From Novosphingobium silvae (lineage in GTDB: Bacteria > Pseudomonadota > Alphaproteobacteria > Sphingomonadales > Sphingomonadaceae): 64,000 nt of DNA. Shown piece after piece: positions 19,011 to 29,130 of the stretch (positions are counted from its first letter, which is position 1; each line of letters begins with the position of its first letter). The notes beneath the pieces were generated by a model, which saw only the letters and a program-made list of their open reading frames with translations, was not told where the DNA came from and did no database searches. The position numbers and the translations under genes are program-made. Location of the stretch: the NCBI RefSeq assembly GCF_009856825.1, contig NZ_WVTD01000015.1, positions 1 through 64,000 on the forward strand, read 5' to 3'.

Positions 19011-20639
19011 TCACCGCTTGGGATAGGTCGCCAGCTTCACCCGGAGTACCTGCGGTGCTCCGGTGAAGTTGAGACCCCAGTCCACCTGGTCCCCGTTCCA
19101 GACGCGGGCGAAACGCCAGCGGCCGTCCGCGTCGAAAGTGCCTTCTTCCACCCGGTCGATGATGAGGTTCTGCGCCTCCGCGTCCGCAAGGGCGAACTCG
19201 ACACGGGCGAAGTAGCCGGTCACGAGGTATTCGTCCGGGGCGAGCCGGGCGATGGCGACACCGCCGCTTGGGTAGGAGTTGCCCTTCGGCGGAGCCTCAC
19301 CGAAGTCGCTGCTGCCGAAGCTGACGGTCGCGCGGTGGCGGCCAAGGTCAAGAACCCGGCGATGGCCTTCTGCCGGATCCTCCGGCTCGGCCACGCCCCA
19401 GGTCTCCCCCTCGAACGCGAGGCGTGCCCACACGCGGGCCATCGGCCGGAACAGTCTGTAGTTCGCCGCAAAAGGCACGAGCGCATCGCCCGCCAGCTTG
19501 GGAGTGGCGGGAAGGGCGGGCAGGTAGCGGGTGAAATCCACGCCGAACGGAGACCAGCCGATGGCACCGCGCCCGACCGCCTCGAAGAAGAAGCGCGCAT
19601 ATTCCCGCGCATGTCCGGTTTCGGGCACGAAAAGCGGGTTATCGGGCCGATCGTAGGCTTCCAGGAAGCCGACATAGGCCTTGCGCGCCGGGTTGTAGAT
19701 GTCGGGCGCGACCACGTCGAGGTGCGGGGCCGCGGCCTTGTAGACGCCGATGACCGTGTTGGCAGGCCCCCCGCTGGCATAGGTTTTCGCGTCCTGCCAG
19801 GTGAAGGGATCGCCCGGCAGCGCGGCGTTGGCATACATCGGCAGCGGCTTCACCGCCTTGCCCGCCGCCGCGACCGCATCGATGTAGCGCGCGACGTGCC
19901 AGGCATGGAAGTAGAGTTCGGCATCGCGGCCGAACAGCGTGGCCCAACTGCCTGCCGGCCGGTTCATGCGCTGTCGCAAGGCCTCGGGAACCGGCCCGGC
20001 GAACGCGGCCTCGGCCGCCGGAGAGTGATCGCGCGCGAGCCCGTAGGACCCCGGCTCGTTCTGGACCTGCACCATGATGACGGTGTTCTGCGCGTCAGCC
20101 TCGCGCAGATGGCGCATGAGAGCGGCAAAGGCCCTGCTGTCCGCCTTCAGGGTCTCGGTCCCGAACGGCGAAAGCGCATAATGCAGCGTGCCGTCCGGCC
20201 GCACCATGCGCGGAAAGCGCGCGTTGTCGAGCTTGACCCAGCGGGGCGCGTATTGCGGATTGGTGTTCTTCCAGGTGGCGAACCATAGCAAGACGAGCCG
20301 CAGGTTGCGTGCCCGGGCCTGCTCCAGCAGCGTGTCGACGATGGAGAAGTCGAAGCGGCCCTCCTCGGGCTCGATCTGCTCCCAGCCGACCGGCACTTCC
20401 ACGGTGTTGACGTTCAGGGCCTCCATCGCGGGCCAGACACGCGGCAGGGCTTCCGGCCATGCGCTGGAATTGTTGACCTGTGCCCCGAGCATGAGGAACG
20501 GCGCGCCGTCCACCATCAAGGCGTGGCGCCCTTCCCTGCTGACGATATGCGGAACATCGTCGGCCGCCGCCGCCCCGTGGCCACAAACGGCGACAAGGAC
20601 GGCAAGCGCCGCGGCGATGCCTTTGAACATTGCCTTCAT
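19011..20639 (-). CDS. GH35 beta-galactosidase with DUF5597 C-terminal domain
   Basis: A secreted exo-beta-galactosidase candidate that would remove galactose from xyloglucan side chains. It has a Sec signal (about 1-26), then a GH35 barrel with acid/base E195 in QVQNEPGSYG and probable nucleophile E340 in FVPETGH, and the DUF5597 sandwich at about 370-540. This architecture is that of Cellvibrio japonicus Bgl35A, which acts on xyloglucan (family knowledge). The 542-residue length fits. It is the last gene of the operon starting with GH74, and its ATG overlaps the GH29 stop by four bases. A paralogue of the same layout lies at 25178-26818, so the two probably differ in linkage or chain preference. 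Confidence 0.9.
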   Translation of the reverse strand: MKAMFKGIAAALAVLVAVCGHGAAAADDVPHIVSREGRHALMVDGAPFLMLGAQVNNSSAWPEALPRVWPAMEALNVNTVEVPVGWEQIEPEEGRFDFSIVDTLLEQARARNLRLVLLWFATWKNTNPQYAPRWVKLDNARFPRMVRPDGTLHYALSPFGTETLKADSRAFAALMRHLREADAQNTVIMVQVQNEPGSYGLARDHSPAAEAAFAGPVPEALRQRMNRPAGSWATLFGRDAELYFHAWHVARYIDAVAAAGKAVKPLPMYANAALPGDPFTWQDAKTYASGGPANTVIGVYKAAAPHLDVVAPDIYNPARKAYVGFLEAYDRPDNPLFVPETGHAREYARFFFEAVGRGAIGWSPFGVDFTRYLPALPATPKLAGDALVPFAANYRLFRPMARVWARLAFEGETWGVAEPEDPAEGHRRVLDLGRHRATVSFGSSDFGEAPPKGNSYPSGGVAIARLAPDEYLVTGYFARVEFALADAEAQNLIIDRVEEGTFDADGRWRFARVWNGDQVDWGLNFTGAPQVLRVKLATYPKR

Positions 20640-22264
20640 GCGATCCCCCGCCCTTCGATCTTCACAACCGGCACGAAACTTCCCGCGCGCGGCAATTCAA
20701 GCACCATGGCCGCGTCGCTCTGCCGCCAGGGCACAGGGCCGCCGCCAAGCAGGGTCACGCGCGCGACTTGCCCGCCGCGCATCGCGCGTCGGCCGAGAAC
20801 CGGAACCGTCAGCGGACCCGAAGGCGGCACCAGCGCGAGCATGTAAAGCGCGCCGGCCTTCGTGGTGAAGCGCACGTCACCCTCGACAAAGCCCTTGAAG
20901 GCACCCTCGTTCTGCATGCCGGTGGGCAGCACCGTGGGCCCGTCGCCAAAAGTGTGCCATGGACGCGAGGCGAAGATCGCCTCCTCGTTCACCGCCATCC
21001 AGGCGGCCATGGCATCAAGGATGCGTCCCTCCTCGGCATCGATGGTGCCATCGCCCCGCTGTGGCACCGAGAGCAGCAGGCTGCCGTTCTTCGAAACAAC
21101 GTCCGCCAGCCGCTGGATCACGGCCTCGGCGCTCATGTAGCTGCGGTCGGTGTAGCGCGAGCGATTGTAGAACCAGTCGCCGAGGCAGGTGTCCGTCTGC
21201 CATGGCTCGTCCCAGATCCTGTTGGTGAAGCCGCGCTCCACGTCCTGCACCAGTCCGAAGCGTGCCTGCGGGGCCAGTTGCTTGGCGGTCAGCACCACGT
21301 CGATGTCGCCGTGCCACTGGACCGAGCGGTTGTAGTAGTCCGCCGCCGCCGCAAGGCCGTACGGCCCGAATGGCAGGCCGTGATCGTCGAAGTAGCACAA
21401 GTCCGGCTTGTACCTGGCTACCAGATCCATCTGGCGCAGCAGCCACTTGCGCGCGAAGCTCTCGTCGCCCGGAGGTGCGGTTTCGATCCACTGCCCGTCG
21501 TTGCGGTCGTGCCAGGCATTCATCTCGGCGATGGTGTCGATGCCGTCCGGCGCGACCATGTGCCGCCCGGTGTAGAGTGCCTGCGGGTCGAGACCATTCC
21601 ACCACTTGCCGCGGCCATCGGCCTTGCCCAGCCGGTATGCATCGTAGCGCTCCCCCTTGCGCGAGCCTTCCGGATCATAGGCATAGGCCGGCTGGTACCA
21701 GTGCCATGCGTGCGAAATATGGTTCGACACGCCGAAGCGCAGTCCAGCCCCTCGCGCCACCTTCTCCCACGTACCGACGACATCGCGCTTCGGCCCTACC
21801 CGAAGCGAGTTCCACTCGTGGTGTGCGCTGTCGAAGCAGTCGAGGTTGTCGTGGTGGCAGGCAAGGCTGACGAAGTACTTGGCGCCCGCTTTGACGTAGC
21901 GGCGCATCAGGTCCTCGGGATCCCACCGTTCCGCTTTCCATAGGTTGAGGATGTCCATCATCCCGGTATCGGCGGGATGACCATAGGTGCGGCGGTGGTG
22001 GTCGGCCATGGGGTGGCCCTGCATGTACAGGAAGCGCCCGTACCAGTCGCCTTGCTCGGGCACTGCCTGCGCTCCCCAATGCGACCAGATGCCGAGCTTG
22101 GCATCGCGGAACCACTCGGGATAGCGGTACTGCGAGACGAGCGAGTTCCAGCTCGGCGCGACCGGGCCGGAGACGGTCCCCTCCATGGCGGCCCCGCGCC
22201 CGGCGAGGCCTGCCGCAAGCGCGCCGCCAAGGAACGCGCGCCGACCCGGTCGCAGGGCGCTCAC
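20636..22264 (-). CDS. GH29 alpha-L-fucosidase
   Basis: Predicted to remove alpha-L-fucose from fucogalactoxyloglucan. The N-terminus RPGRRAFLGGALAAGLAG is a twin-arginine signal, so the folded enzyme is exported to the periplasm. GH29 features are FGVSNHISHAWHWY, the probable nucleophile D293 in CYFDDHG, and SKNGSLLLSVPQRGDG, the conserved C-terminal part of the barrel. A small beta-sandwich follows from about 450. It starts with GTG, overlapping the GH31 stop by four bases (GTGA). The 542-residue length is usual. Fucose specificity is inferred from the family; no fucose catabolism genes are in the window. Confidence 0.87.
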   Translation of the reverse strand: MSALRPGRRAFLGGALAAGLAGRGAAMEGTVSGPVAPSWNSLVSQYRYPEWFRDAKLGIWSHWGAQAVPEQGDWYGRFLYMQGHPMADHHRRTYGHPADTGMMDILNLWKAERWDPEDLMRRYVKAGAKYFVSLACHHDNLDCFDSAHHEWNSLRVGPKRDVVGTWEKVARGAGLRFGVSNHISHAWHWYQPAYAYDPEGSRKGERYDAYRLGKADGRGKWWNGLDPQALYTGRHMVAPDGIDTIAEMNAWHDRNDGQWIETAPPGDESFARKWLLRQMDLVARYKPDLCYFDDHGLPFGPYGLAAAADYYNRSVQWHGDIDVVLTAKQLAPQARFGLVQDVERGFTNRIWDEPWQTDTCLGDWFYNRSRYTDRSYMSAEAVIQRLADVVSKNGSLLLSVPQRGDGTIDAEEGRILDAMAAWMAVNEEAIFASRPWHTFGDGPTVLPTGMQNEGAFKGFVEGDVRFTTKAGALYMLALVPPSGPLTVPVLGRRAMRGGQVARVTLLGGGPVPWRQSDAAMVLELPRAGSFVPVVKIEGRGIA

Positions 22265-25155
22265 TTGCCGGGCCGCTTTACGCGCAGCGGCTTGCCCTGC
22301 CAGGTCACTTCCGCATCGGCCGGCCCTTCCTGCGCCACGGAGCCGCCGGCAGCGATCCAGCGGACGCGCACCGTGCGGCTTGCCGGCATTCCGGCATAGC
22401 CCTTGCCTTCGCGTGCGCCCAGAGTGACGGTGCCGGTCCGGTCATCATAGCTGATCTGCATCCGGCTCCACGCGCCCGACTTGTACTGCATCGATCGGCC
22501 GTCGTCCTCGTAGAGCGAGAACGCGCCATCGGCACCGGTATAGACCACCAGCGTCAGCGGAGCGTCCGGCTTCTCGTCCACGTACTGCGTGACCGGGCCC
22601 ATCGGCACGATCGAGCCTGCGCGCACGAACAGCGGCATCTGCTCGGCAGGTGCGGCGACGGTGGCGCTGGCGCCGCCCGCATAGGTCTTGCCGCTATGGA
22701 AGTCGTACCAGGTCACGCCCTTGCCCGGGAACCACACCGAGCGCTCGCGCGCCTTGTAGGTCGCCACCGGAGCGACGAGGAAGGCCTTGCCGAACAGGAA
22801 CTCGTCATTCGCCGAGCGCGACTTCGGCTCGTCCGGGAAGTCCATGACGAGCCCGCGCATGATCGAGCCATCCTTCAGGTAAGTGTCCGCGCCGAGGGTG
22901 TAGATGTAAGGCATCAGGCGGTACCGCAGCTTGTCGTACCACACCATCGAGGCCCGCATCGGGGAGCCCTCGGGCGCGATCTCGTAGATTTCGCGCAGCG
23001 GGTACTCGCCATGACTGCGGAACAGCGGGCTGAAGGCGCCGAACTGGAACCAGCGCAGGTTCAACTCGCGCCATTCGTCGAGGTCCTCGGGTTTCGGGGT
23101 CTTGCTGGCGAAGCGATCCTCGACCGAGAAGCCGCCGATGTCGTGAGTCCAGTTGGGAAGCCCCGAGAGCGCGGTGTTCACGCCCGCCGATATTTGCGCG
23201 TGGAGATCGAACCAGCGCGTCGCCACGTCGCCCGACCAGACGGCAGAGCCATAGCGCTGCAGGCCGCCGAAGCCGGAGCGGGTGAGGAGGAAAGGCCGCA
23301 CGTCCGGCTTGAAGGCACGCCATCCATCGAAGAACGCGCGGGCGTTCATCAGCGGGTACGAGTTGAAGAATTCCGCCGCTGGGCCGATCGCGGTCGGCCC
23401 CATCGCATCGATGCGCTTGGGGATCGAGGTGTTGGAGTGCATGTCGGGCTCGCTCGCGTCCGCCCACCAGGCATCGAAGCCGAGGACGCCGATGCGTTCC
23501 TCCACCTGGCGCCAGAAGATGCGCCGCCCTTCGGGAGAGTAGGGATCGTAGAACGTGTTGGCGTAGCCGGGCCCGACCCAGTCCTTGTTGCCCTGCCTCA
23601 GGTTGCCCTTGTAGACGAGCCCCTTGGCGTCGAGTTCCTTGTAGGTGTCAGTCGTCGGATAGAACTTGGGCCACACTGAGATCATGATGTTGGCGTTGTC
23701 CGCATGGACGGCGTCCACCATCGCCTTAGGATCGGGGAAGCGCGATGCGTCGAACTTGTGGCTGCCCCAGGAATCGTCGGTCCAGTAGCGCCAGTCGAGA
23801 ACGATGTTGTCGAGCGGGTAGCCAAGCTCCCGATACCTGTCGACCACGCCGGTCAACTGGTCAGCCGTCTCGTAGCGCTGGCGCGACTGCCAGAAGCCAT
23901 AGACCCACTTGGGCATCATCTCGGACTTGCCGGTGAGCTGTCGGTAGCCGGCAAGCACGCCGTCCATGTCCTTGCCGCCCACGAACCAGTAGTCCTTGCC
24001 GCGTGCGACTTCGCTGGTGAACCACACCGAATGACGGTCCGCTTCCGGCAAAGGCTTGCTGTGCAGCAGGGCCATGTAGCCGGCGTTGGGCTCCCACTCG
24101 ATGCGAAGAGCCACGGGCTTGCCCGAGGTCATCGGCAGGTCGAAGTCGGCATACCAAGGATTCCAGTTCTGCCGCCAGCGATCCAGCACCAGCTTCCCGT
24201 CGGCATAGACCTTGTAGTAGCTCGATCCGTAGAGCTGGAACTTGTGCACGCCACTGGCATCGGGCTGAAGCTCGCCCGTCCACACGACCGTCTGCTTCTG
24301 CACCGCGTTGCCTGCGGTGTTCTGCCCACCTGTGGCCGCAACGGTCCTGGCCTTGGCGGCTTCGGGCCACTTCGCCTGATCCTCGATGTACTGATAGTCG
24401 ATGGACGCTTCCTGGCGTTTCAGCACTTCCTTGCCGTCGAGGAAGTATTGCGCCGTGAACCCGGGTTTGCCGTCGCTGCTGACCTTCAGCGCGCTCTGTT
24501 CTCCCACCAGCGTGTAGGGTGCGGGATTGCCGAAGCGGGTGATGCTTTCGTTGTCCCAGAGCAACCCGTAGTTCGCGGTGGACACGACGAAGGGCACGCC
24601 GATGTCCATGTTGTGCTGGGCAAGTTCGACGTCCTTGCCGTTATAGTCCATCACCGCCTGCTGGTGCTGGCCAAGGCCGTACAGCCCTTCGCTCGTGCCG
24701 CGGTTGAACTGCTGCGATACCGTGACATAGGGCTTGCCATCGGCGGTGGTGGCCTGGAACACGGTCGCGCCGCTCTCCGTCAGCACAGGCTTGCCCGCCG
24801 CATCGAGAAAGCGCACCTGCCCTGTCGCAAGATCGACATAGACGGTGGCAAGCGGAGCCTTGACGGTGACGTGCCCGTTCGTCTCGCTAACCGTATAGCT
24901 GGCCGGCGCCGGCGGACTTGGAGCCATGAGGCTGGCGTTCGGCGCAGGCACCTCCGCGCCGCGCGGATGCGCGACGACGTGGAAGATGCCTTCGCCGTGC
25001 AGCGTCACGTCCACCCGGTCGGAGGGCCCGCTCGACGGCACGACGGACACCCCGCCCTCGATACGGCTCACCCGCGCATCCGCGGCGAAGGACGGGTTTG
25101 CGGCAAGTGCGATGGCGGTGCCGGCCAGAAGGACAGCGAAATGACGTGTTTTCAT
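22261..25155 (-). CDS. GH31 alpha-xylosidase with inserted PA14 domain
   Basis: Removes the non-reducing terminal alpha-1,6-xylose from xyloglucan oligosaccharides. A Sec signal (about 1-25, ending SFAADA) is followed by the N-terminal beta-sandwich, into which a PA14 domain is inserted (about 225-370, with KQTVVWTGELQPDASGVH and DRWRQNWNP). The catalytic barrel has nucleophile D566 in WWADASEPD and acid/base D643 in WSGDVAT. Of 964 residues, it matches the Cellvibrio Xyl31A layout, where PA14 extends the substrate cleft for longer oligosaccharides. It is the third gene of the GH74 operon. The 22 bases before it hold GGGGA as ribosome site. Confidence 0.93.
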   Translation of the reverse strand: MKTRHFAVLLAGTAIALAANPSFAADARVSRIEGGVSVVPSSGPSDRVDVTLHGEGIFHVVAHPRGAEVPAPNASLMAPSPPAPASYTVSETNGHVTVKAPLATVYVDLATGQVRFLDAAGKPVLTESGATVFQATTADGKPYVTVSQQFNRGTSEGLYGLGQHQQAVMDYNGKDVELAQHNMDIGVPFVVSTANYGLLWDNESITRFGNPAPYTLVGEQSALKVSSDGKPGFTAQYFLDGKEVLKRQEASIDYQYIEDQAKWPEAAKARTVAATGGQNTAGNAVQKQTVVWTGELQPDASGVHKFQLYGSSYYKVYADGKLVLDRWRQNWNPWYADFDLPMTSGKPVALRIEWEPNAGYMALLHSKPLPEADRHSVWFTSEVARGKDYWFVGGKDMDGVLAGYRQLTGKSEMMPKWVYGFWQSRQRYETADQLTGVVDRYRELGYPLDNIVLDWRYWTDDSWGSHKFDASRFPDPKAMVDAVHADNANIMISVWPKFYPTTDTYKELDAKGLVYKGNLRQGNKDWVGPGYANTFYDPYSPEGRRIFWRQVEERIGVLGFDAWWADASEPDMHSNTSIPKRIDAMGPTAIGPAAEFFNSYPLMNARAFFDGWRAFKPDVRPFLLTRSGFGGLQRYGSAVWSGDVATRWFDLHAQISAGVNTALSGLPNWTHDIGGFSVEDRFASKTPKPEDLDEWRELNLRWFQFGAFSPLFRSHGEYPLREIYEIAPEGSPMRASMVWYDKLRYRLMPYIYTLGADTYLKDGSIMRGLVMDFPDEPKSRSANDEFLFGKAFLVAPVATYKARERSVWFPGKGVTWYDFHSGKTYAGGASATVAAPAEQMPLFVRAGSIVPMGPVTQYVDEKPDAPLTLVVYTGADGAFSLYEDDGRSMQYKSGAWSRMQISYDDRTGTVTLGAREGKGYAGMPASRTVRVRWIAAGGSVAQEGPADAEVTWQGKPLRVKRPGK

Positions 25156-25177
25156 GGTATTTTGTTCCCCTGTCCGT

Positions 25178-26818
25178 TCAGCGCTGCTTGCCGGAGTGGA
25201 AGCCGGTGGTGATCTTCAGCACCTGCGGGCGATCGATGAGATTGAGGCCATAGTCGGTCTGGTCGCCGTTCCAGACGCGCGACATGATCCACTTGCCGTC
25301 CTTGAACGTGCCTTCCTCGACCGAGACGATCATGCCGTCGCTGCGCCCGTTCGCGGCGGAGAAACTGACGCGCACATGATCGCCCATGACGAGGTACTCG
25401 CTGTCGGAAAGCTGCGCCACGGCGACGCCGCCCACGGGCTCGGCACCCCAGGGCGTGGGATCGGCCTTGATCCAGGTCCAGTCCTTCATGCCGAACTGCC
25501 ACTGCCCCCAGCTAGCGGTGATCTTCCAGTCGCCCAGCGTAGTCGACTGGTCGCTGCCATCGTCGGGCTTGGCCGCGCCCCACGTCGGGCGGGTGGAGGC
25601 GATCCGCGCCCAGTCGCGCATGATCGAACCGACCGTCGCATACGGCAGCGCGAAGGCGGCGATCGTCTTCTCGTCGAGCCTCGTGGCACCGAGCGGGTAG
25701 TTGAAATAGCCGGTGTCATCCATGCCGAAGGGAGAGAAACCGATGCCTCCGCGCCCGATGGTGGGCCAGAAAAAGCGTCCGAACTCCCGCGCGTTGCCGA
25801 TCTCGGGCACCATCAGCGCGTTGTCGGGGCGGGCGTACTTGTCGAGATACTGGATGACATTGCCGCTGTCGCGATCGTAGATGTCGGGCGCGGCGAAGTC
25901 GATCGCGGGCGCGGCGGCCTTCCAGATGTCGAGCACGTCCCACTGCGGCCCGCCGCTGGCGACGCCGGTCGGGTCAGGCACGTTGGACGGCCCGGACAAC
26001 GATGCATTGACGTACATCGGCAGCGGCTTCACCGCCTTTCCGGCCTCGGCGAGCGCATTGACGAAGCTTGCCACATACCAGGTGTTGAACGCGCGCGGCG
26101 CCTGCTTTCCGAACGCCTGCTCCCACGTCCCGGACTTGCCGGTCTTGCGGGCCAGCGTGGCCGGGATCTGCTGCGCGAACAGGCGGTTGCCCTCGGCCGA
26201 ATAATCTCGCGGCACGCGGTATGAGCCGGTCTCGTTCTCGGGCTGGACCATGATCACGGTGTTCTGCCGGTCATGATCGCGCAGGTATTCCATGACCTTT
26301 ACGAAGGCGCGGCGGTCCGCTTCCATGGTGACTTTCGACAGCGGCGTCAGCACCCCGTGGTCGTTGCCCTGCTGGTCCTTCATGCGCGGGAAGCGAGCGT
26401 TGTCCAGCTTGACCCACGCCGGAGTGTAGGCCGGGCTCGTGTTCTTCCAGGTGCCGAACCACAGCAGCACCACCCGCTTGTCGTGGGCGCGCGCTTGGTC
26501 GAGCAGTTCCTGAAGGAACGAGAAGTCGTACCGGCCTTCCACCGGTTCCACCTGTTCCCAGGCGATCGGCACCTCCATCGTATTGGCGTGCATCGCATCG
26601 AGCACCGGCCACGCGGCCTTGAGCGGCTCGGCGTAGTTGCTCGAATTGTTGACCTGCCCTGCAAGCATGATGAACGGCGCGCCATCCACGATCAGCGCAT
26701 GGCGGCCGTCGCGGCTCTCGAGGCGCGGCAGCGGCGTTGCTTTTTCCGCTGCATTCACCGCAGTGGCTGAAAGCACGAGCGCCAGAGCAAGCGGCGCGAT
26801 CCTGGTCAGTTTCTTCAT
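25178..26818 (-). CDS. GH35 beta-galactosidase with DUF5597 domain (second copy)
   Basis: A 546-residue paralogue of the GH35 enzyme at 19011-20639, with the same order: Sec signal (about 1-23), GH35 barrel, DUF5597. The acid/base is E196 in ENETGSY, where the usual NEPG/NEYG is NETG, and the probable nucleophile is E339 in LMVPEIGN. The two copies align along the whole length without large gaps but are clearly diverged, so this is an old duplication. The start overlaps the GH74 stop by four bases. It presumably acts on galactosyl or arabinosyl side chains left by the xyloglucanase; the exact sugar cannot be read from the sequence. Confidence 0.88.
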   Translation of the reverse strand: MKKLTRIAPLALALVLSATAVNAAEKATPLPRLESRDGRHALIVDGAPFIMLAGQVNNSSNYAEPLKAAWPVLDAMHANTMEVPIAWEQVEPVEGRYDFSFLQELLDQARAHDKRVVLLWFGTWKNTSPAYTPAWVKLDNARFPRMKDQQGNDHGVLTPLSKVTMEADRRAFVKVMEYLRDHDRQNTVIMVQPENETGSYRVPRDYSAEGNRLFAQQIPATLARKTGKSGTWEQAFGKQAPRAFNTWYVASFVNALAEAGKAVKPLPMYVNASLSGPSNVPDPTGVASGGPQWDVLDIWKAAAPAIDFAAPDIYDRDSGNVIQYLDKYARPDNALMVPEIGNAREFGRFFWPTIGRGGIGFSPFGMDDTGYFNYPLGATRLDEKTIAAFALPYATVGSIMRDWARIASTRPTWGAAKPDDGSDQSTTLGDWKITASWGQWQFGMKDWTWIKADPTPWGAEPVGGVAVAQLSDSEYLVMGDHVRVSFSAANGRSDGMIVSVEEGTFKDGKWIMSRVWNGDQTDYGLNLIDRPQVLKITTGFHSGKQR

Positions 26819-29061
26819 AATTCCCCCTTGGCCGGATCGCCGGCCAGAAGCCCGCGTCCGTCAGTCGCCACGTAGACCCGGCCGAAAAGGCGTGGGTCGC
26901 CCGAGACCATGCGGATCCGCAGGCCCCATTGATGCTGGTCGTCGTTGATGCGCTTCCACCGCGCGCCGCCATCGAGCGAACGCCAGATCGCACGCAGGCC
27001 TGCCACCGAGCCCAGCGCATACAGGGCCGGTTCGGCCTGCCCCGCAGCGCCTTTGCCCAGCCCGAAGCGCTCGACCGCGATGGCATCGCTGCTCGCTCGC
27101 CAGCTTTCGCCAAAGTCGGTGGAGTGCCAGAGGCGGCCCTCGATGTTGAGCCACAAGGCACCGGCGCGCGTCGGCTCGGCCGTGATGGGCGCAGGATGCT
27201 CGCGGTTGGCCGAACGCAGGGAAGTCAGGTCAGCGGGCAACCCGCGCCCTGCGGCGACATGGAAACTCGCTCCGCCATTGTCGCTGCGAACGACCCGGCC
27301 CTGGTCGAAGTCCACGGCGTAGAAGCGCCGCGCATCGACCTTGTCCGCCGTTACCCGCACTCGGGAACGGAGGCCTTCCACCACCTGCCAGTGCACCCCT
27401 CGATCGCGCGAAAGACGCGGCACGTCGGTCTCGACCAGGAACGTCGAACCGTCTGCGGAAACCGTGATCGCTGCGTCGCCCGAAGCCTCGGGACAAGGCG
27501 ACCCGTCAACGCGCGGCGCGCAGGCAGGCACATGCAGCCCGGTCCACGAACCGCCACCATCTTTGGACCACGCCAGCGAGGTATCCGGCACCGTACGGGC
27601 GTGCGTGTTCCCGCTCCGCACCATGATCAGCGGCGACTTGCCCGCATAGTCCAGCGTGTTGGTATTGGTGAGGAAAGGCTGCAGGTGAATGCGCGAGGGC
27701 GACCCGGCGAAATCATCGTGTCGGAAACCGCCGATGTCGCCAAACCCCGATACGAGATGCGCTCCGCCCGTAGGGCTGATGAAGGTTATGACCGCTGTCT
27801 GCTCGATCCCGCTCGTCCATGGCTTCCAGAGCATCCCGCCAGACCGGTCGAACGCATTCGTGCCATAGACGGTGGCGCCAGTGACGTATGCGGCGTGGCC
27901 GGGATCGAAAGGATCGATGGCAAGACCGGCGATCCAGTGCCCGAAGTTAGCCTTGCCGTCGAAATCAAGGAAGGGCGTTTGCGAGACGTCGCGCGAGGAC
28001 CGGCGCCACAGCTCGTCCCAGCTCTCGCCGCCGTCCCTGCTGAGCCACACGGTATCCACCGGCCGGCTCCGATCCACCGTGCTGACCGCGATCATCTTCG
28101 GGTCGGAGGCAGAGACGGAGACCCCCATGTAGCCGCCCGGCGGAGGGTTCGCCCCCTGCAGCGGCGTCACGTCCCGCCAGGTGCCGCGTGCCGTGTCCAA
28201 CTGCCACACCGCGCCGCGCCGGATGCCGTTGGGTCCGATGCCGTCGTTCAGCGTGACAGTGAGCATGCCGTCGCGCCCGAGGGCCGCCTTGGCCGCAAGC
28301 AAATCGGCGGGCGGGCCACCGGCCACTGCGCTCCAGGTGCGCCCGCCATCGTCGGAACGGTAGAGATGGTGCGCTCCGGAGTCGGCATTGCCTACGAAGA
28401 CGCGCCCTTTCACCCGGGGATCGAAGACCACGAACGACAAGCCGCCGTGCGTCTGGCGGCGCGCGGTTGGCAGACCCAGCCCACCAAGCGGAAAACTTTC
28501 CACCTTGCGCCAGTTCACGCCTGCGTCCTCGCTCGTCCAGAGGCCCTGGTGTCGGGAGCCGAAGAACAGACGCCGGTTGTCGGATGGGTCCACGGCCAGC
28601 CTTTCGCCCAGTCCGCGCCCGTCCTCATTGCCACCCATGGCGAAAGGCACCGGGATGACGGACCAGTGTGCGCCGTAATCGGTCGAGCGCAGGATGGCAG
28701 CCGGCGCACGCGACCCCATGCCGGCGGCCAGATAGACTGTTCCCGCCTCAACCGGATCGGGCGCGACGCTCTCGACGCCCATGTAGCTTCCTTCCGCCAT
28801 GGCGTCCTGCAGCGGCAGCCACCGCTTCTCCCTCGCGTGCCACCGGTAGGCGCCGCCCATGTCGGTGCGCAGGTATGCAAGGCCGGGCTCCACCGTGCTG
28901 AACACGATACCCGGCGCGAAGCCGCCGCCGCCGACGCGCACGTTGCTCCAGTCGTAAGCGACCGAACCACCGCTTTCGCCTGCCCATGCGAACGTGGGCA
29001 TCGCCGCGCCGCTCAACGCAAGCGCCGCGATAAACGCGCTTCTCGCCCCTGGAAAACCCAC
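26815..29061 (-). CDS. GH74 endo-xyloglucanase
   Basis: Cleaves the beta-1,4-glucan backbone of xyloglucan and is the only clear polysaccharide-opening enzyme of this operon. It has a Sec signal (about 1-27), then two seven-bladed propellers full of Asp-box-like repeats (RSTDYGAHWSVIP, RSDDGGRTWSAV, LSRDGGESWDEL). Catalytic aspartates are predicted at D67 in LRTDMGGAYRW and D383 in the LAIDPFDPGH segment. The 748-residue length is normal for a GH74 module without binding domains. It starts with GTG behind GGGAAGGGG. First gene of the operon; two LacI-type operators lie in the divergent region upstream. Confidence 0.93.
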   Translation of the reverse strand: MGFPGARSAFIAALALSGAAMPTFAWAGESGGSVAYDWSNVRVGGGGFAPGIVFSTVEPGLAYLRTDMGGAYRWHAREKRWLPLQDAMAEGSYMGVESVAPDPVEAGTVYLAAGMGSRAPAAILRSTDYGAHWSVIPVPFAMGGNEDGRGLGERLAVDPSDNRRLFFGSRHQGLWTSEDAGVNWRKVESFPLGGLGLPTARRQTHGGLSFVVFDPRVKGRVFVGNADSGAHHLYRSDDGGRTWSAVAGGPPADLLAAKAALGRDGMLTVTLNDGIGPNGIRRGAVWQLDTARGTWRDVTPLQGANPPPGGYMGVSVSASDPKMIAVSTVDRSRPVDTVWLSRDGGESWDELWRRSSRDVSQTPFLDFDGKANFGHWIAGLAIDPFDPGHAAYVTGATVYGTNAFDRSGGMLWKPWTSGIEQTAVITFISPTGGAHLVSGFGDIGGFRHDDFAGSPSRIHLQPFLTNTNTLDYAGKSPLIMVRSGNTHARTVPDTSLAWSKDGGGSWTGLHVPACAPRVDGSPCPEASGDAAITVSADGSTFLVETDVPRLSRDRGVHWQVVEGLRSRVRVTADKVDARRFYAVDFDQGRVVRSDNGGASFHVAAGRGLPADLTSLRSANREHPAPITAEPTRAGALWLNIEGRLWHSTDFGESWRASSDAIAVERFGLGKGAAGQAEPALYALGSVAGLRAIWRSLDGGARWKRINDDQHQWGLRIRMVSGDPRLFGRVYVATDGRGLLAGDPAKGEL

Positions 29062-29130
29062 GGCCCCTTCCCTTTTTCTATCCTGTCCCGCGCACCACCC
29101 CGTTCAGGAGCTCGCAGGATTCTTCCGTCA

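Noticed and set aside
19011-26818. The two GH35 genes as repeats of a mobile element
   Set aside because: They are diverged along the whole length, lie in one operon, and no transposase, terminal repeats or target duplications are visible.
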